Counted from the stretch's first letter, positions 35,511-44,909 are shown. The stretch is 64,000 nucleotides of DNA from Opitutia bacterium (GCA_947475065.1 CANJLB010000002.1:91889-155888), one strand, 5' to 3'. Numbers and translations: made by a program. Notes: generated by a model from the sequence alone, not told the origin.

Positions 35511-35551
35511 GGGCTAAAAATCCAAGGTGGACGGCCGATGGACCGGGTTCC

Positions 35552-36535
35552 TCAGAAAAACATCGCCTCGCTCAGGGCGGCCTCGGGGGAGAGGAGGCCG
35601 GCGGGGGCGGGGAGGGTGGTACGGCCATTGCCCAAGTCGGCCTCGAACCGGGCATGGCCGGTCACAAAGTCGCCCGTCCAGCGGAAGAACTTTTTATCCG
35701 CGTAGCCAAAGTTGAGCGCAAACGAGCCGGACGCGCCGGGCGGCAGGGGCGCGAGGGTTCCGGCGGCCAGGTTTTCGCCGCACTGGCCGAGGCGCTCCAT
35801 GAGCCAGACGAGCAGCACCCGTCCCTCGGCGGCGAGCGCAGGGGCGTGGGCGAGCGTGACCGTGTCCAGTCCCGCCACCAGCGTGGCCTCGGGATAGCGG
35901 CTGAGAAACTGGCCGATGGTCTGGCGCGCGGGGAGCAGCCGGGCAAAGGCGAGGTCGCGCACGATCTCGGGGCGCGGCCAGGCAAACGTGAGCGCGTCGG
36001 GAGGCGCGGTGGCGCTGTCAAAGAGCACCCGGCTCGCGCGCTCCAGCAGGTAGCGGTAGTTGGCGATGCGCGCGGCGGAGGTGAAGCGGTGCACCCAGTA
36101 GTAGAGCGGCAGGTCACCCGAGAGGCAGAGCGAGACCTGGTTCTCGAGGTGCTCGCGCAGCGCGTGCGGATAGCTGAGGATGACGAACTCGACGCAGCGC
36201 TTGTCGGTCTTGGATTTGCCGAGGAAGCATTCGCCGTAGATCTTTGCGCGCATCTCGGGCGGGCCGTCGCCATCCCGCTGCGGGCAGAGGACGACCACGC
36301 GGCTGGGCGCACGTTGGGAAAAGCGCAGCGCGGTCTGAAACTGCGCGAGCGCGTCCTCCCGCGTGGTGCCAAAGCCGAGCATGATGACGAAGTTCGCCTG
36401 CGTGGCCCGGGCGTCGTCGGTCGCGGGCGCATGGCCCCCCTGCGCCTCGGTGTCGGTCCACATCCGCGCAAAACCCTTGGCAATGCCGCCGACGGGGACC
36501 TCGATGCCGGGGAGCGCGGAGAATATTTCGGACAT
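35552..36535 (-). CDS. opcA: Glucose-6-phosphate dehydrogenase assembly protein OpcA
   Basis: Allosteric/assembly partner of glucose-6-phosphate dehydrogenase, known from cyanobacteria and actinobacteria. The 327-residue protein has the family pattern: RATQANFVIML near residue 45, SRVVVLCPQ, EMRAKIYGECFL, VEFVILSYPHALREHLENQVSLCLSGDLPLYYWVH region (conserved Leu-Pro-Leu-x-Tyr-Trp), and the C-terminal SFALNFGY. It is directly downstream of zwf (134-base gap), matching its known partner. Regulation by redox through thioredoxin is known only for cyanobacteria and is not inferred here. Confidence 0.9.
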   Translation of the reverse strand: MSEIFSALPGIEVPVGGIAKGFARMWTDTEAQGGHAPATDDARATQANFVIMLGFGTTREDALAQFQTALRFSQRAPSRVVVLCPQRDGDGPPEMRAKIYGECFLGKSKTDKRCVEFVILSYPHALREHLENQVSLCLSGDLPLYYWVHRFTSAARIANYRYLLERASRVLFDSATAPPDALTFAWPRPEIVRDLAFARLLPARQTIGQFLSRYPEATLVAGLDTVTLAHAPALAAEGRVLLVWLMERLGQCGENLAAGTLAPLPPGASGSFALNFGYADKKFFRWTGDFVTGHARFEADLGNGRTTLPAPAGLLSPEAALSEAMFF

Positions 36536-36669
36536 GGGTGAAAGGGAGGATTTCTTGCCGGTCGGGTGGTGCTGGTTTCTAGGACCTTGGGCGGAAGCAT
36601 CCGCCTGAAATCATCAACCCGGCGCCGGGCCATGACCCATGGCCCAGCGCGCGGTGATGCCGCCGCGCG

Positions 36670-38211
36670 TCACGGTTCGCGCCAGCGCCGGCGGCGCTGG
36701 GCGAGGAGCGCGTCCGAGTTGGGGGGGCCCCACGAGCCGGCGGGATAGCTGTCCATGCCGGTGCGGCCGACGCTGCGCCAGTAATCAATCACGGGCGTGT
36801 AGATTTTCCAGGAGGCCTCCGTCTCGTCGCCGCGGATGAAGAGCGTGCCGTCGCCGATCATCGCGTCGAGAATGAGGCGCTCGTAGGCCTCGGCCGTGTT
36901 GGATCCGAAGGTGGTCGCGTAGCGAAACGCCATCTTGACCGGCTGCGTGCGTGTCTCCAAGCCGGGGATCTTGGTGTTGAAGATGAGGCTCAGTCCCTCG
37001 TCAGGCTGGATCTGAAACGCGAGCGTGTTGGCCGCGAGGTCGAACTTCGCGCCCTCGCCGTGGAACAGCGTGCCGGGCGGGCGTTTGAAATTGATCGCGA
37101 TCTCCGACACCCGCCGGGCCATGCGCTTGCCGGAGCGCAGGTAGAACGGCACGCCCTGCCAGCGCCAGTTGTTGATTGCCAGCCGCATCGCCGAATAGGT
37201 CTCGGTCGCCGACTGCGGGGCGATGCCCTCCTCCTCGAGGTAGCCCTTCACGGGCTTGCCGCCCATCAGGCCGGCGGAGTATTGCGCGCGCGCCACGTCG
37301 CCATGCGGGCCGACCGTGAGGGGCTGGATGGCCTTGAGCACCTTCACCTTTTCGTCGCGGATCGCCTCGGCGTCGAGCGAGCTGGGCGGCTCCATCGCCG
37401 TGAGCGCGAGCAGCTGCATGGTGTGGTTCTGGATCATGTCGCGCGTCGCGCCGCTCTGCTCGTAGTAGCCGCCGCGCGTGCCGACCCCTACTTCCTCCGC
37501 CACGGTGATCTGCACGTTGTCAATGAAGTCGCGGTTCCACAGCGGCTCGAAGATGGAGTTGGCGAAGCGTTGCACCAGCAGGTCCTGCACGGTCTCCTTG
37601 CCGAGGTAGTGGTCAATGCGGAAGACCTGCGGTTCCTCAAAGACCGAGTTGATGGTCTTGTTGAGCGCCTTGGCCGACTCGAAGTCCTTGCCGAACGGCT
37701 TTTCGATGATGCATTTCGACTGGTGCGGCTGGCCGACGTAGCGGGCGGCGAGCCCGCTGGCCCCGAGGTTGGTCAGGATGGAAGAAAAGACATTTGGCGG
37801 CGTGGAAATGTAGAACAGCGACTGCACCTCGCGGCCGAGTTTTTTCTCGATCCCGGCGATTTTCTCCGCGAGCCGGTCAAACGCGGCCTTCTCGTCGTAA
37901 CCGCCGGAGACATAGCTCACGTTGGGCGCGAGGCGGTCCCACACTGCCGCGTCGGGCGCGCGGCGGGAGAACTCGGTGATGCCGGCGTGCGCCAGCTTCC
38001 GGAATTCGTCGTCGGGGATTGCCTTGCGGGCGAAGCCCACGAGCGAGAACTCCGCCGGCAGCAGGCCGTCGGCCCCGAGGTTGTAGATGGCGGGGATGAG
38101 CTTGCGGGCGCAGAGGTCGCCCGACGCGCCGAAGATGACGACGACCGTGGGCGGCGCGCCGCGATGTTTGCTGAGGCCTTGGAGAAAGGGATGGCGGGGA
38201 GTTTCGGACAT
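36670..38211 (-). CDS. zwf: Glucose-6-phosphate 1-dehydrogenase
   Basis: First enzyme of the oxidative pentose phosphate pathway, making NADPH and 6-phosphogluconolactone. About 513 residues. The Rossmann motif VIFGASGDLCARKL lies near residue 24; the substrate and catalytic motif RIDHYLGKETVQDLL is present, as is RNHTMQLLALTAMEPP-type sequence (MIQNHTMQ). The length is standard. ATG 38211 starts MSETPRHPFLQGL. It heads the zwf-opcA pair, with pgl further downstream past the SGNH gene. Confidence 0.96.
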   Translation of the reverse strand: MSETPRHPFLQGLSKHRGAPPTVVVIFGASGDLCARKLIPAIYNLGADGLLPAEFSLVGFARKAIPDDEFRKLAHAGITEFSRRAPDAAVWDRLAPNVSYVSGGYDEKAAFDRLAEKIAGIEKKLGREVQSLFYISTPPNVFSSILTNLGASGLAARYVGQPHQSKCIIEKPFGKDFESAKALNKTINSVFEEPQVFRIDHYLGKETVQDLLVQRFANSIFEPLWNRDFIDNVQITVAEEVGVGTRGGYYEQSGATRDMIQNHTMQLLALTAMEPPSSLDAEAIRDEKVKVLKAIQPLTVGPHGDVARAQYSAGLMGGKPVKGYLEEEGIAPQSATETYSAMRLAINNWRWQGVPFYLRSGKRMARRVSEIAINFKRPPGTLFHGEGAKFDLAANTLAFQIQPDEGLSLIFNTKIPGLETRTQPVKMAFRYATTFGSNTAEAYERLILDAMIGDGTLFIRGDETEASWKIYTPVIDYWRSVGRTGMDSYPAGSWGPPNSDALLAQRRRRWREP

Positions 38212-38362
38212 GGTGTGGTAAGGCTGCGCACCCCCGCCGCCGAGTGGCAAGAACAATGCGGAAGGGGTGCTGCGAGTTTAGATGGGCCGGGCATCGGCCT
38301 CCCGGGCTCGGTCCGAAAAGTTGCTTGCGGGCGCGGCTGGTTGATCGTCGCAAAATGGACGC

Positions 38363-39346
38363 TCAATACGCCCCGCGGATATGTGCCGCCACGGCGCGCT
38401 CGTAGAAGGCGGCGAGCTTGACATGGGTCTCCGCGCCGAGGGGCGGGAGCGACGCGGCGCGCAGGTTGGCGCGGGCCTGCTCGGGGCTTTTCGCGCCGGG
38501 GATGAGCACGCTCACCGCGTCGAAATCGAGGCACCACCGCAGCGCGAGGTCCGCCATCGTCCAGCCGGCGGGCACCAGCGGCCTGAGCGCTTCGGCCAGC
38601 TCCACACCTTTGGCAAACGGCAGGCCGGCGAAAGTTTCGCCCACGTTGAAGCACTGCCCGTCGCGGTTATAGATGCGGTGGTCGGTCGCGGCGAACACCG
38701 TCTGCTTCGTCAGCTTGCCGCCGAGCAGGCCGCTGGCGAGCGGGAGGCGGACAATGAGCGCGACCTGCTTGGCGCGGGCGGCGGCAAATAGCTCATGCAC
38801 CGGTTTCTGGCGGAAAATATTGAAGATTATCTGGAGCGACGCGCACCCGCCGTGCTCCACGCAGAAGCGCGCCTCGTCCACCGACTCCACGCTCGCGCCG
38901 TAGTGGCGGATCTTTCCCTCGCATTTCAGCTCTTCCAGCCAGTTGAAGACCTCGCCGCGCCGCATCACGTCAAACGGGATGCAGTGCGTCTGTGTGAGGT
39001 CGAGCGCCTCCACGCCCAGCCGGCGGAGCGACGCCTCGGTGAAGCTGCGGATCTGGTCGCGTGTGAAGCCGTTCGGCCAGTTCATGCGGCCGAACTTGGT
39101 GGCGACAAAAACCTTGCTGCGCACGCCCGATGTTTCGCGCAGGAAGCGCCCGATGATGATCTCGCTGCGGCCTGAGCCATAGACGTCCGCCGTGTCGAAG
39201 AACGTCACGCCGCCGTCGTAGGCGGCGCGCAGCGTCGCGAGCGCGGCGTCCTCGCTGACATCGCCCCAGTCGCCGCCCAGCTGCCAGGTGCCGAGGCCGA
39301 TTTCGCCGAAGGAGCGGCCCGTGGGGCCGAAGGTGCGGGTGTTCAT
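38363..39346 (-). CDS. Aldo/keto reductase
   Basis: NADPH-dependent (beta/alpha)8 oxidoreductase of 327 residues. Seen: LGLGTW-type GEIGLGTWQLGGDWG, FFDTADVYGSGRSE with catalytic Asp and Tyr, VATKFGRMN with catalytic Lys, LTQTHCIPFD with the His, and the C-terminal VSVLIPGAKSPEQARANL cofactor-binding motif. It resembles the AKR11/12-type bacterial reductases; the substrate is unknown. It lies 152 bases from zwf on the same strand, which would supply NADPH, but a link is only suggestive. Confidence 0.9.
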   Translation of the reverse strand: MNTRTFGPTGRSFGEIGLGTWQLGGDWGDVSEDAALATLRAAYDGGVTFFDTADVYGSGRSEIIIGRFLRETSGVRSKVFVATKFGRMNWPNGFTRDQIRSFTEASLRRLGVEALDLTQTHCIPFDVMRRGEVFNWLEELKCEGKIRHYGASVESVDEARFCVEHGGCASLQIIFNIFRQKPVHELFAAARAKQVALIVRLPLASGLLGGKLTKQTVFAATDHRIYNRDGQCFNVGETFAGLPFAKGVELAEALRPLVPAGWTMADLALRWCLDFDAVSVLIPGAKSPEQARANLRAASLPPLGAETHVKLAAFYERAVAAHIRGAY

Positions 39347-39463
39347 GGAACGCCGAGTCGAATGGCTTTTCGTGTCGCGGCAAGCCGCAAGGTGCCTGAA
39401 CCATGGGTCGGTTTGGTTGGGATGCCCGGGAGAACCGATCCTTCCATAAAGTCCACACCGTGC

Positions 39464-39501
39464 GTGCCGCTTGTCGGCTGCATGGTGGTGTTATGCAGCC
39501 G
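39464..39501 (-). other. Truncated attC-like site downstream of the NTF2-like gene
   Basis: On the minus strand, 18 bases after the stop of the NTF2-like gene, an R''-like box GCATAAC (39490-39496) is embedded in a hairpin CGGCTGCAT / ATGCAGCCG with a 9-base loop, followed by ACAAGCGGC. The left half looks like an attC site, but no R' box GTTRRRY is found within the next 100 bases, so the right half seems lost. Confidence 0.45.
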
Positions 39502-39514
39502 CCGGACCCAAATG

Positions 39515-39880
39515 CTAAACGAGCAACCTCCATCCGTCATCGTCGTGATGCAACACTGAGGTGCCGCGGCCGGAACCGCTCGCAGGTCGGCCACCGACGC
39601 GCCCACTCCAGTTGAAGTCAAAGAGGTACACTGCAATCTCTGCCCCGCGATGCACCCAACGAATATTCGAGATTCGGTACTCTTCGTCCGCGATCGCGGC
39701 GAAGTTGCTTTCGACGGCCCGCTGGACGGCGGCCTTGCCGACGTGCACCGCGCCGTCCGAAAAAGTCAGACAAGCATCGTCGTGGACCAAAGGATCGATG
39801 GCGTTCCAACCCTGCGAAGCGAGTGCACGCTCGTAGAGCGGGATGAATTCATCCGATGAAGGAGCCCCTTTAGTCGGCAT
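39515..39880 (-). CDS. NTF2-like (SnoaL/DUF4440-type) protein in a cassette-like unit
   Basis: A 121-residue alpha+beta cone protein. Seen: SSDEFIPLYERALASQGWNA (first helix), DPLVHDDACLTFSDGAVHVGK, AAVQRAVESNFAAI, and a C-terminal curved sheet with IRWVHRGAEIAVYLFDFNWSG. The family includes many small steroid-isomerase-like and unknown proteins; no clear catalytic residues. Its ATG is part of GTTATGC, the R' end of the attC-like site upstream, exactly where integron cassettes begin. Less G+C-rich than the surrounding genes. The frame is open to 40069, but that would read through the preceding gene. Confidence 0.75.
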   Translation of the reverse strand: MPTKGAPSSDEFIPLYERALASQGWNAIDPLVHDDACLTFSDGAVHVGKAAVQRAVESNFAAIADEEYRISNIRWVHRGAEIAVYLFDFNWSGRVGGRPASGSGRGTSVLHHDDDGWRLLV

Positions 39881-39941
39881 AACGTTCAGATGAGCGGCTC
39901 GTGCCGAAGGCCCGAGTTGGCTCTGACGGCTTGGGTTAGGC
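39877..39941 (-). other. attC-like recombination site (65 bp)
   Basis: Minus strand: R'' GCCTAAC (39935-39941) and R' GTTATGC (39877-39883) pair at six of seven positions. Between them CAGA/TCTG, GC/GC, CTCG/CGAG and GCC/GGC form a stem with unpaired bases between blocks and a 3-base loop, the bulged hairpin expected of a folded attC bottom strand. The stop codon of the upstream gene lies in R'' and the start codon of the downstream gene lies in R'. Confidence 0.65.
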
Positions 39942-40325
39942 TTGGAACGCATCGCGTGTCTTCTTTCGGAGAAGAAAATACCAGCAATAGACCCCGGCAA
40001 AAAGTATGCCACGGACGACCCGTGGGATCGCCATTTGATAAGCGCGGGAGTCGGCGGGATATGAGTCATAGTTCAAAATATTCCCGATGCTTATGCCGAG
40101 ATAATGAACGATGACAGCCAGAGCGAACGGCACAATGTATCGCGTATGGCCAAGAAACACGCGAACTCCGAAATAGGTGAGCATTAGTGCAAGTGTCATC
40201 GTCGGGATCAGCCGGATCGCGATCCCATTCGCAAACGCAGTAAGCAAGAGCGCCAACGGGGCGAGTCCGGCGAAGAGAACCGCGTAAGCCGATAGCACCC
40301 GTGAGCCGATGGGAGATTTGCGCAT
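39936..40325 (-). CDS. Small polytopic membrane protein in a cassette-like unit
   Basis: A 129-residue protein with four hydrophobic segments (roughly residues 12-33, 37-58, 63-85 and 103-120) and a positively charged C-terminus (LLRKKTRDAFQA). I do not recognise the family. Its TAA stop is inside the R'' box of the attC-like site; seven bases upstream of its ATG there is GTTAGGC, a perfect match to the integron GTTRRRY core. Composition is clearly less G+C-rich than nadB or zwf, consistent with acquired DNA. Confidence 0.65.
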   Translation of the reverse strand: MRKSPIGSRVLSAYAVLFAGLAPLALLLTAFANGIAIRLIPTMTLALMLTYFGVRVFLGHTRYIVPFALAVIVHYLGISIGNILNYDSYPADSRAYQMAIPRVVRGILFAGVYCWYFLLRKKTRDAFQA

Positions 40326-40330
40326 ATTTT

Positions 40331-40337
40331 GCCTAAC
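40331..40337 (-). other. GTTAGGC core-site heptamer upstream of the membrane-protein cassette
   Basis: GTTAGGC on the minus strand fits the integron R' consensus GTTRRRY and sits five bases before the ATG. It is part of a small inverted repeat GCCTAA...TTAGGC. Not enough sequence upstream resembles a full attC or attI to define the whole site. Confidence 0.4.
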
Positions 40338-40963
40338 AGTGTTAATTAGGCTGGCCAGCCTTGGGTTTTTGGGGGTGCATGAGACCGTAGAAAGCCAAAT
40401 ATTCTGACCTGGGGCCAGCCTGTTTTCAAACGACGGTGCGGAAGATTATTTGATTTTTGTGGTCGTGCCTGTCCTGGCGAAAGCCAAATCGGTGTCCCGC
40501 CCTCGTCGTCTTGCCGGCACTCCAGCAATGGATTTGGGTTCCTTGGTCTCCGCCAGCGCCTCTCTCTCGGCCCACTGGCTCGCCGATGCCGCCGCCACCC
40601 GCGCCCTACTTGCCCTCATCAGTCACGCCTTCCGGCGGAAATAATCTCCGGCTCCGCTCTTCCGCTCCTCCGTGTTTCCGCGATCTGGCTTCGGACATCT
40701 GGCCTCTTTCCCCCAGCGGATGCGTTTGGACCCCACCCCATACTTTTTCTAACCCTTTGATGACGTGATTTTACAGAATAGCTCACAGCGCGGCGGTAAC
40801 GTCTTTGTCACACATTATCCAGCTCTAAAACCGCCATAATCCTATGCTACTCTCGATTTATCAGCGATTTAAATAAATACCACCCGGCCGGCCTCACCGG
40901 CTGCTCGCAAACGGGACGGGAGCTTCCTGACACGTTATTCACATAGGGTAAAATTCCCGGTTT
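40338..40963. other. Gene-free stretch upstream of the cassettes
   Basis: About 625 bases with no convincing gene. 40660-40715 carries CTTCCGCGATCTGGCTTCGG-type repeat also seen at the end of composite copy B. 40740-40890 is distinctly A+T-rich (many TTTT, TAAATAAAT) and contrasts with the rest of the window; it may be foreign DNA or a promoter region, but no gene starts from it in either direction. No integrase is encoded here. Confidence 0.5.
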
Positions 40964-42562
40964 TCAGGTGCGCCGGAGGCGCGAATCACGGACCATCCGG
41001 AGCTTGCGCGGGTGGTCGCTGATGGCATGCAGGCCGCGGCTTTCCTTGCGCTGGAGCGCGCAGTTGACGATCAGGCCGGCGACCTCGATGACGTTGCGCA
41101 ACTCGAGCAGGCGGGCGTCCACCGAAAAGTTCCAATAGTAGTCCTGCGTTTCGCGCGCGAGGTTGGTGATGCGCTGGCGGGCGCGCTCCAGGCGCTTGGT
41201 TGTCCGCATGATGCCGACGTAGTCCCACATCGTGCGGCGGAGTTCATCCCAGTTGTGGGCGATGACGACGCGCTCGTCGGTGTCGCCGCCGCCCAGGTCC
41301 TCCCAGCCGGGGATCGCGATCAGCGGCGTGCGGGTGGCGGTGCGGAGGTAGCGGTCCACGGACTCCGCGCCGCGCCGCGCCATGACGACGGCCTCGAGCA
41401 GGGAGTTGCTGGCGAGGCGGTTCGCACCGTGCAGTCCGGTGCAGGCGACCTCGCCGCAGGCATACAGGCCGGGCAAGGAGGTCTCCGCGGCGATGGTGGT
41501 GGCGACGCCACCGCAGACGTAGTGCGCGGCCGGCACGACGGGGATGAGGTCGTGCGCGAGGTTGAGGCCGGCGGCCCGGCAGGCGGCGAAAATCTGGGGG
41601 AAACGCCGGCGCAGCCACGCCGCGTTGCGGTGCGTGATGTCGAGCCACACGTGGGCCGCGCCGGATTTTTTCATCTCGGCGTCAATCGCGCGGGCGACGA
41701 TGTCGCGCGGCGCGAGGTCGGCCAGCGGGTGGACGCCGCGCATGAACGCCTCGCCCTGCAGGTTCCGCAGCACCGCGCCCTCGCCGCGCAGCGCCTCGCT
41801 GATGAGAAACCGCCGGCCTGTGGTGGAGTAGAGCGCCGTGGGGTGAAACTGGATGAACTCCATGTTCCGCACCTCGACGCCCGCGCGCCACGCCATCGCG
41901 ACGCCGTCGCCGGTGGCGATGTCGGGATTGGTCGTGTAGAGATAAACCTGCCCTGCGCCGCCGGTGGCGAGCATCACGACCGGCGCGCGAAACGTGAGCA
42001 CGCGGCCGTCGCGCACGTCGAGCGCGTGGACACCCAGCACCCGGTCGCCGCCGCGTGGGACACGCCGGGAGAGCTTGCGGCGGGTGATGACATCAATGGC
42101 GAAATAATGCTCGAAAAGCGCGATGCGCGGCTCGCGTGCGATGGCCTTGAGCAGCGCCTCCTCGATCACGCGGCCCGTCATGTCCTTCGCGTGCAGGATA
42201 CGCCGCGCGCCGTGGCCGCCCTCGCGGCCCAGCTCATAGCCGCCGCGCGGGTCGCGGGAGAACCGCACGCCCCACTCGGCCAGCTCGCGCACACACGCCG
42301 GGCCGTCCCGCACGATGGCGCGCACCACCTTTGGGTCGCACAGGCCGTCGCCCGCCGCGAGCGTGTCGTGCACGTGCGCGGCGAAGTCGTCCGTCGTCGC
42401 CGTGACGGCGGCGAGGCCGCCCTGCGCCCAGTTGGTGCTGGAGTCGGCCTTGTCCTTTTTGGTCAGAATCGCGACCGAGCGCCCGCGCCGGGCCACGTCG
42501 AGCGCAAAGCTCAGCCCGGCGATGCCGCTGCCGATGACCAGGACGTCGAAGGACTGGGTCAC
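40964..42562 (-). CDS. nadB: L-aspartate oxidase
   Basis: FAD enzyme converting aspartate to iminoaspartate, first step of de novo NAD synthesis. The 532-residue protein begins DVLVIGSGIAGLSFALD (FAD dinucleotide fold) and has SSTNWAQGGLAAV, GGHGARRILHAKDMTG, MEFIQFHPTALY, the active-site SEALRGEGAVLRN and the flavin motif GANRLASNSLLEAVV. The C-terminal helical domain of the succinate dehydrogenase family follows. It overlaps panC by four bases, so NAD and pantothenate synthesis are translationally coupled. nadA and nadC are not in the window. Confidence 0.95.
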   Translation of the reverse strand: MTQSFDVLVIGSGIAGLSFALDVARRGRSVAILTKKDKADSSTNWAQGGLAAVTATTDDFAAHVHDTLAAGDGLCDPKVVRAIVRDGPACVRELAEWGVRFSRDPRGGYELGREGGHGARRILHAKDMTGRVIEEALLKAIAREPRIALFEHYFAIDVITRRKLSRRVPRGGDRVLGVHALDVRDGRVLTFRAPVVMLATGGAGQVYLYTTNPDIATGDGVAMAWRAGVEVRNMEFIQFHPTALYSTTGRRFLISEALRGEGAVLRNLQGEAFMRGVHPLADLAPRDIVARAIDAEMKKSGAAHVWLDITHRNAAWLRRRFPQIFAACRAAGLNLAHDLIPVVPAAHYVCGGVATTIAAETSLPGLYACGEVACTGLHGANRLASNSLLEAVVMARRGAESVDRYLRTATRTPLIAIPGWEDLGGGDTDERVVIAHNWDELRRTMWDYVGIMRTTKRLERARQRITNLARETQDYYWNFSVDARLLELRNVIEVAGLIVNCALQRKESRGLHAISDHPRKLRMVRDSRLRRT

Positions 42563-43401
42563 AGGATTTCGTTGTCAATCAGCCGCACCTCGTCCACCCA
42601 CGCGGCGATGGCGAGCAGGGTCTGGCCGGGGCGGACCTCGCGCACGGCCTCCATGGTGTCGCGGTCCACGATGGCCGCGTAGATCACGCGCACGCGGCGG
42701 TGCTGCGCGAGCAGGTGGGTGGCCTCGGCGACGAGGCGGTCCACCCGGCGTTCGCCGGCGGCGACCATCTCCTGCGCGCGCCGCAGCGCGCGCGGGATCG
42801 CCAGCGCGTCGGCCCGCTGGGTGGCGGTGAGATAGCGGTTGCGTGAGCTCATCGCCAGCCCGTCGGCGTCTCGCAACGTCGGCCCGATGACGAGCTCGAC
42901 CCCGAGGTGCAGGTCGGCGGTCATCTTTTTGAGGACCGCGACCTGCTGAGCGTCTTTCTGGCCGAAGACCGCGAGGTGGGGCCGCACGAGGTTGAACAGC
43001 TTGGCCACGATGGTCGTGACGCCCCGGAAATGCGCCGGCCGTGACACGCCTTCGAGCGGCTTCGCCACCGTCTCCTCCGTGATGTAGGTGGAATAGCCTT
43101 TCGGATAGATCTCCTCCACCCCCGGCGTAAACATGATGTGCGCGCCGGCCGCCGCACACTTGGCGAGGTCGGACTCCAATTCGCGCGGGTAACGGGAGAA
43201 ATCCTCGCTCGGGCCAAACTGAGTCGGGTTCACAAAGAGGGAGACGACGACCACGTCCGCGCGGGTGGCGGCGAGGCGCACGAGACTGAGGTGCCCGTCA
43301 TGCAGCGCGCCCATGGTCGGCACCAGCGCAATCCGCCGACCCTGCGTGCGCAGGGCTTGCGCCTGGGTTTGCATCTCGGAAAGGGTGGGGATGGTTTGCA
43401 T
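42559..43401 (-). CDS. panC: Pantothenate synthetase
   Basis: ATP-dependent ligase joining pantoate and beta-alanine, last step of pantothenate synthesis. About 280 residues of the cytidylyltransferase fold. Seen: LVPTMGALHDGHLSLVR (HIGH-like), VVVSLFVNPTQFG, FTPGVEEIYPKGYSTY, FRGVTTIVAKLFNLV, VFGQKDAQQ and SSRNRYLTATQR (KMSKS-type loop). ATG 43401 (MQTIPTL) is the family start. The frame stays open upstream to 44688, but that stretch is the antisense of dapL. The gene diverges from dapL. Confidence 0.95.
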   Translation of the reverse strand: MQTIPTLSEMQTQAQALRTQGRRIALVPTMGALHDGHLSLVRLAATRADVVVVSLFVNPTQFGPSEDFSRYPRELESDLAKCAAAGAHIMFTPGVEEIYPKGYSTYITEETVAKPLEGVSRPAHFRGVTTIVAKLFNLVRPHLAVFGQKDAQQVAVLKKMTADLHLGVELVIGPTLRDADGLAMSSRNRYLTATQRADALAIPRALRRAQEMVAAGERRVDRLVAEATHLLAQHRRVRVIYAAIVDRDTMEAVREVRPGQTLLAIAAWVDEVRLIDNEIL

Positions 43402-43536
43402 GGGCACGGCGAAAACGGCGGGCGGACCCCGCCGCCGAAAACGCTGGGCTTGAACAAAGCAGCCCGCCGGCGTTAGCTCAAGGTTTTCTCTTCGCCTCCG
43501 CTCCGCGCGGCCGGCCCGGCATCCGCCTCCTTTCCC

Positions 43537-44766
43537 ATGATCCGCATCAACGAAAATTACCTGAAGCTCAAGGCTTCCTATCTCTTCTCCGACATCGCCA
43601 GGCGCGTGACGGCCTACACCACGGCCAACCCCGCCAAGCCCGTCATCCGCCTCGGCATCGGCGACGTGACCGAGCCGCTCCCGCCCGTCTGCACCGCCGC
43701 CCTCCATGCCGCGACCGACGAGATGGCCGTGCGCGCCTCGTTCAAGGGCTACGGCCCCGAGCAGGGCTACGCGTTTCTTCGCGAGGCCATCCAGCGGCAC
43801 GACTACGCCGCGCGCGGCTGCCCGGTCGAGGCAGACGAGATTTTCGTGAGCGACGGCGCGAAGTGCGACTGCGGCAACATCCAGGAAATCTTCGCCACCG
43901 CGGGCACACGCCTCGCCATCCCCGATCCCGTCTATCCCGTCTACATTGACACCAACGTCATGGCCGGCCGCACCGGCGGCAACGTGGACGGCCGTTACGC
44001 CGGCGTCACCTATCTCGACAGCACGCCCGCCAACGGCTACGTCCCGGCCGTCCCGACGGTTGCGACCGACCTCATCTATCTCTGCTTTCCCAACAACCCC
44101 ACCGGGGCCGTCGCCACACGCGCGCAGCTCGCCGCCTGGGTCGCCTATGCCAGGGCCAATCAGGCCGTGATCCTCTTCGATTCTGCCTACGAGGCCTACA
44201 TCCGCGACCCCGCGATTCCGCACAGCATCTACGAAATCGAGGGCGCGCGGGACGTGGCCATCGAGTTTCGCAGCTTCTCCAAGACCGCCGGTTTCACCGG
44301 CACGCGCTGCGCCTACACCGTTGTGCCCAAGTCCCTCCTCGCCTACGACGCCGCGGGCCAGGCCCACCCCGTCCACGCCCTCTGGAACCGCCGCCACACG
44401 ACGAAGTTCAACGGCGTCGCCTATCCCATCCAGAAGGCTGCCGCCGCCATTTTCACCCCCGAGGGGCAGCAGCAGGTGCGCGCCATGACCGATTTCTACC
44501 TCGGCAACGCCGCGCTCATCCGCGCCGCCATCACCAAGCTCGGCTTCAGCTGCGTCGGCGGCGACAACGCGCCCTACATCTGGATCAACGTGGGCCGCGA
44601 CTCCTGGGAGTTTTTCGACCTGCTGCTGAACCAGGCTCAGGTCGTCTGCACGCCCGGTGCCGGCTTCGGCAAGTGCGGCGAGGGCCACGTGCGCATCAGC
44701 GCCTTCAACAGCCGCGAAAACGTCGAGACCGCCCTCGCCCGCATCGCGGCGGCGCTCAAGCGGTGA
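43537..44766 (+). CDS. dapL: LL-diaminopimelate aminotransferase
   Basis: PLP enzyme that converts tetrahydrodipicolinate directly to LL-diaminopimelate, giving lysine and peptidoglycan precursors and bypassing the dapCDE steps. The 409 residues begin [20 protein letters not shown], the family signature. Other features: [57 protein letters not shown] and the PLP lysine in [14 protein letters not shown]. This pathway is used by plants, Chlamydia and many Verrucomicrobia, supporting the taxonomic guess. Confidence 0.96.
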   Translation: MIRINENYLKLKASYLFSDIARRVTAYTTANPAKPVIRLGIGDVTEPLPPVCTAALHAATDEMAVRASFKGYGPEQGYAFLREAIQRHDYAARGCPVEADEIFVSDGAKCDCGNIQEIFATAGTRLAIPDPVYPVYIDTNVMAGRTGGNVDGRYAGVTYLDSTPANGYVPAVPTVATDLIYLCFPNNPTGAVATRAQLAAWVAYARANQAVILFDSAYEAYIRDPAIPHSIYEIEGARDVAIEFRSFSKTAGFTGTRCAYTVVPKSLLAYDAAGQAHPVHALWNRRHTTKFNGVAYPIQKAAAAIFTPEGQQQVRAMTDFYLGNAALIRAAITKLGFSCVGGDNAPYIWINVGRDSWEFFDLLLNQAQVVCTPGAGFGKCGEGHVRISAFNSRENVETALARIAAALKR

Positions 44767-44909
44767 GCGCAGGAACGCGGCGTAGTCGTGGGCAGGCAGG
44801 ACCGGTCAAAGTCCGGCCCTGCCCCTGTGCTCTTCGCAGCTTCGCGTCCTGGCGCTTGCCGATTTTCGGGGATTGCACGCCATCGCCTCGCCGCCGATAA
44901 ACGCCGTCC

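Noticed and set aside
42559..44688. A 709-codon minus-strand frame covering panC and the dapL region
   Set aside because: Only the last 280 codons (from ATG 43401) are panC. The rest is the antisense of dapL, with Gly/Val/Asp-rich composition typical of the opposite strand of a G+C-rich gene.
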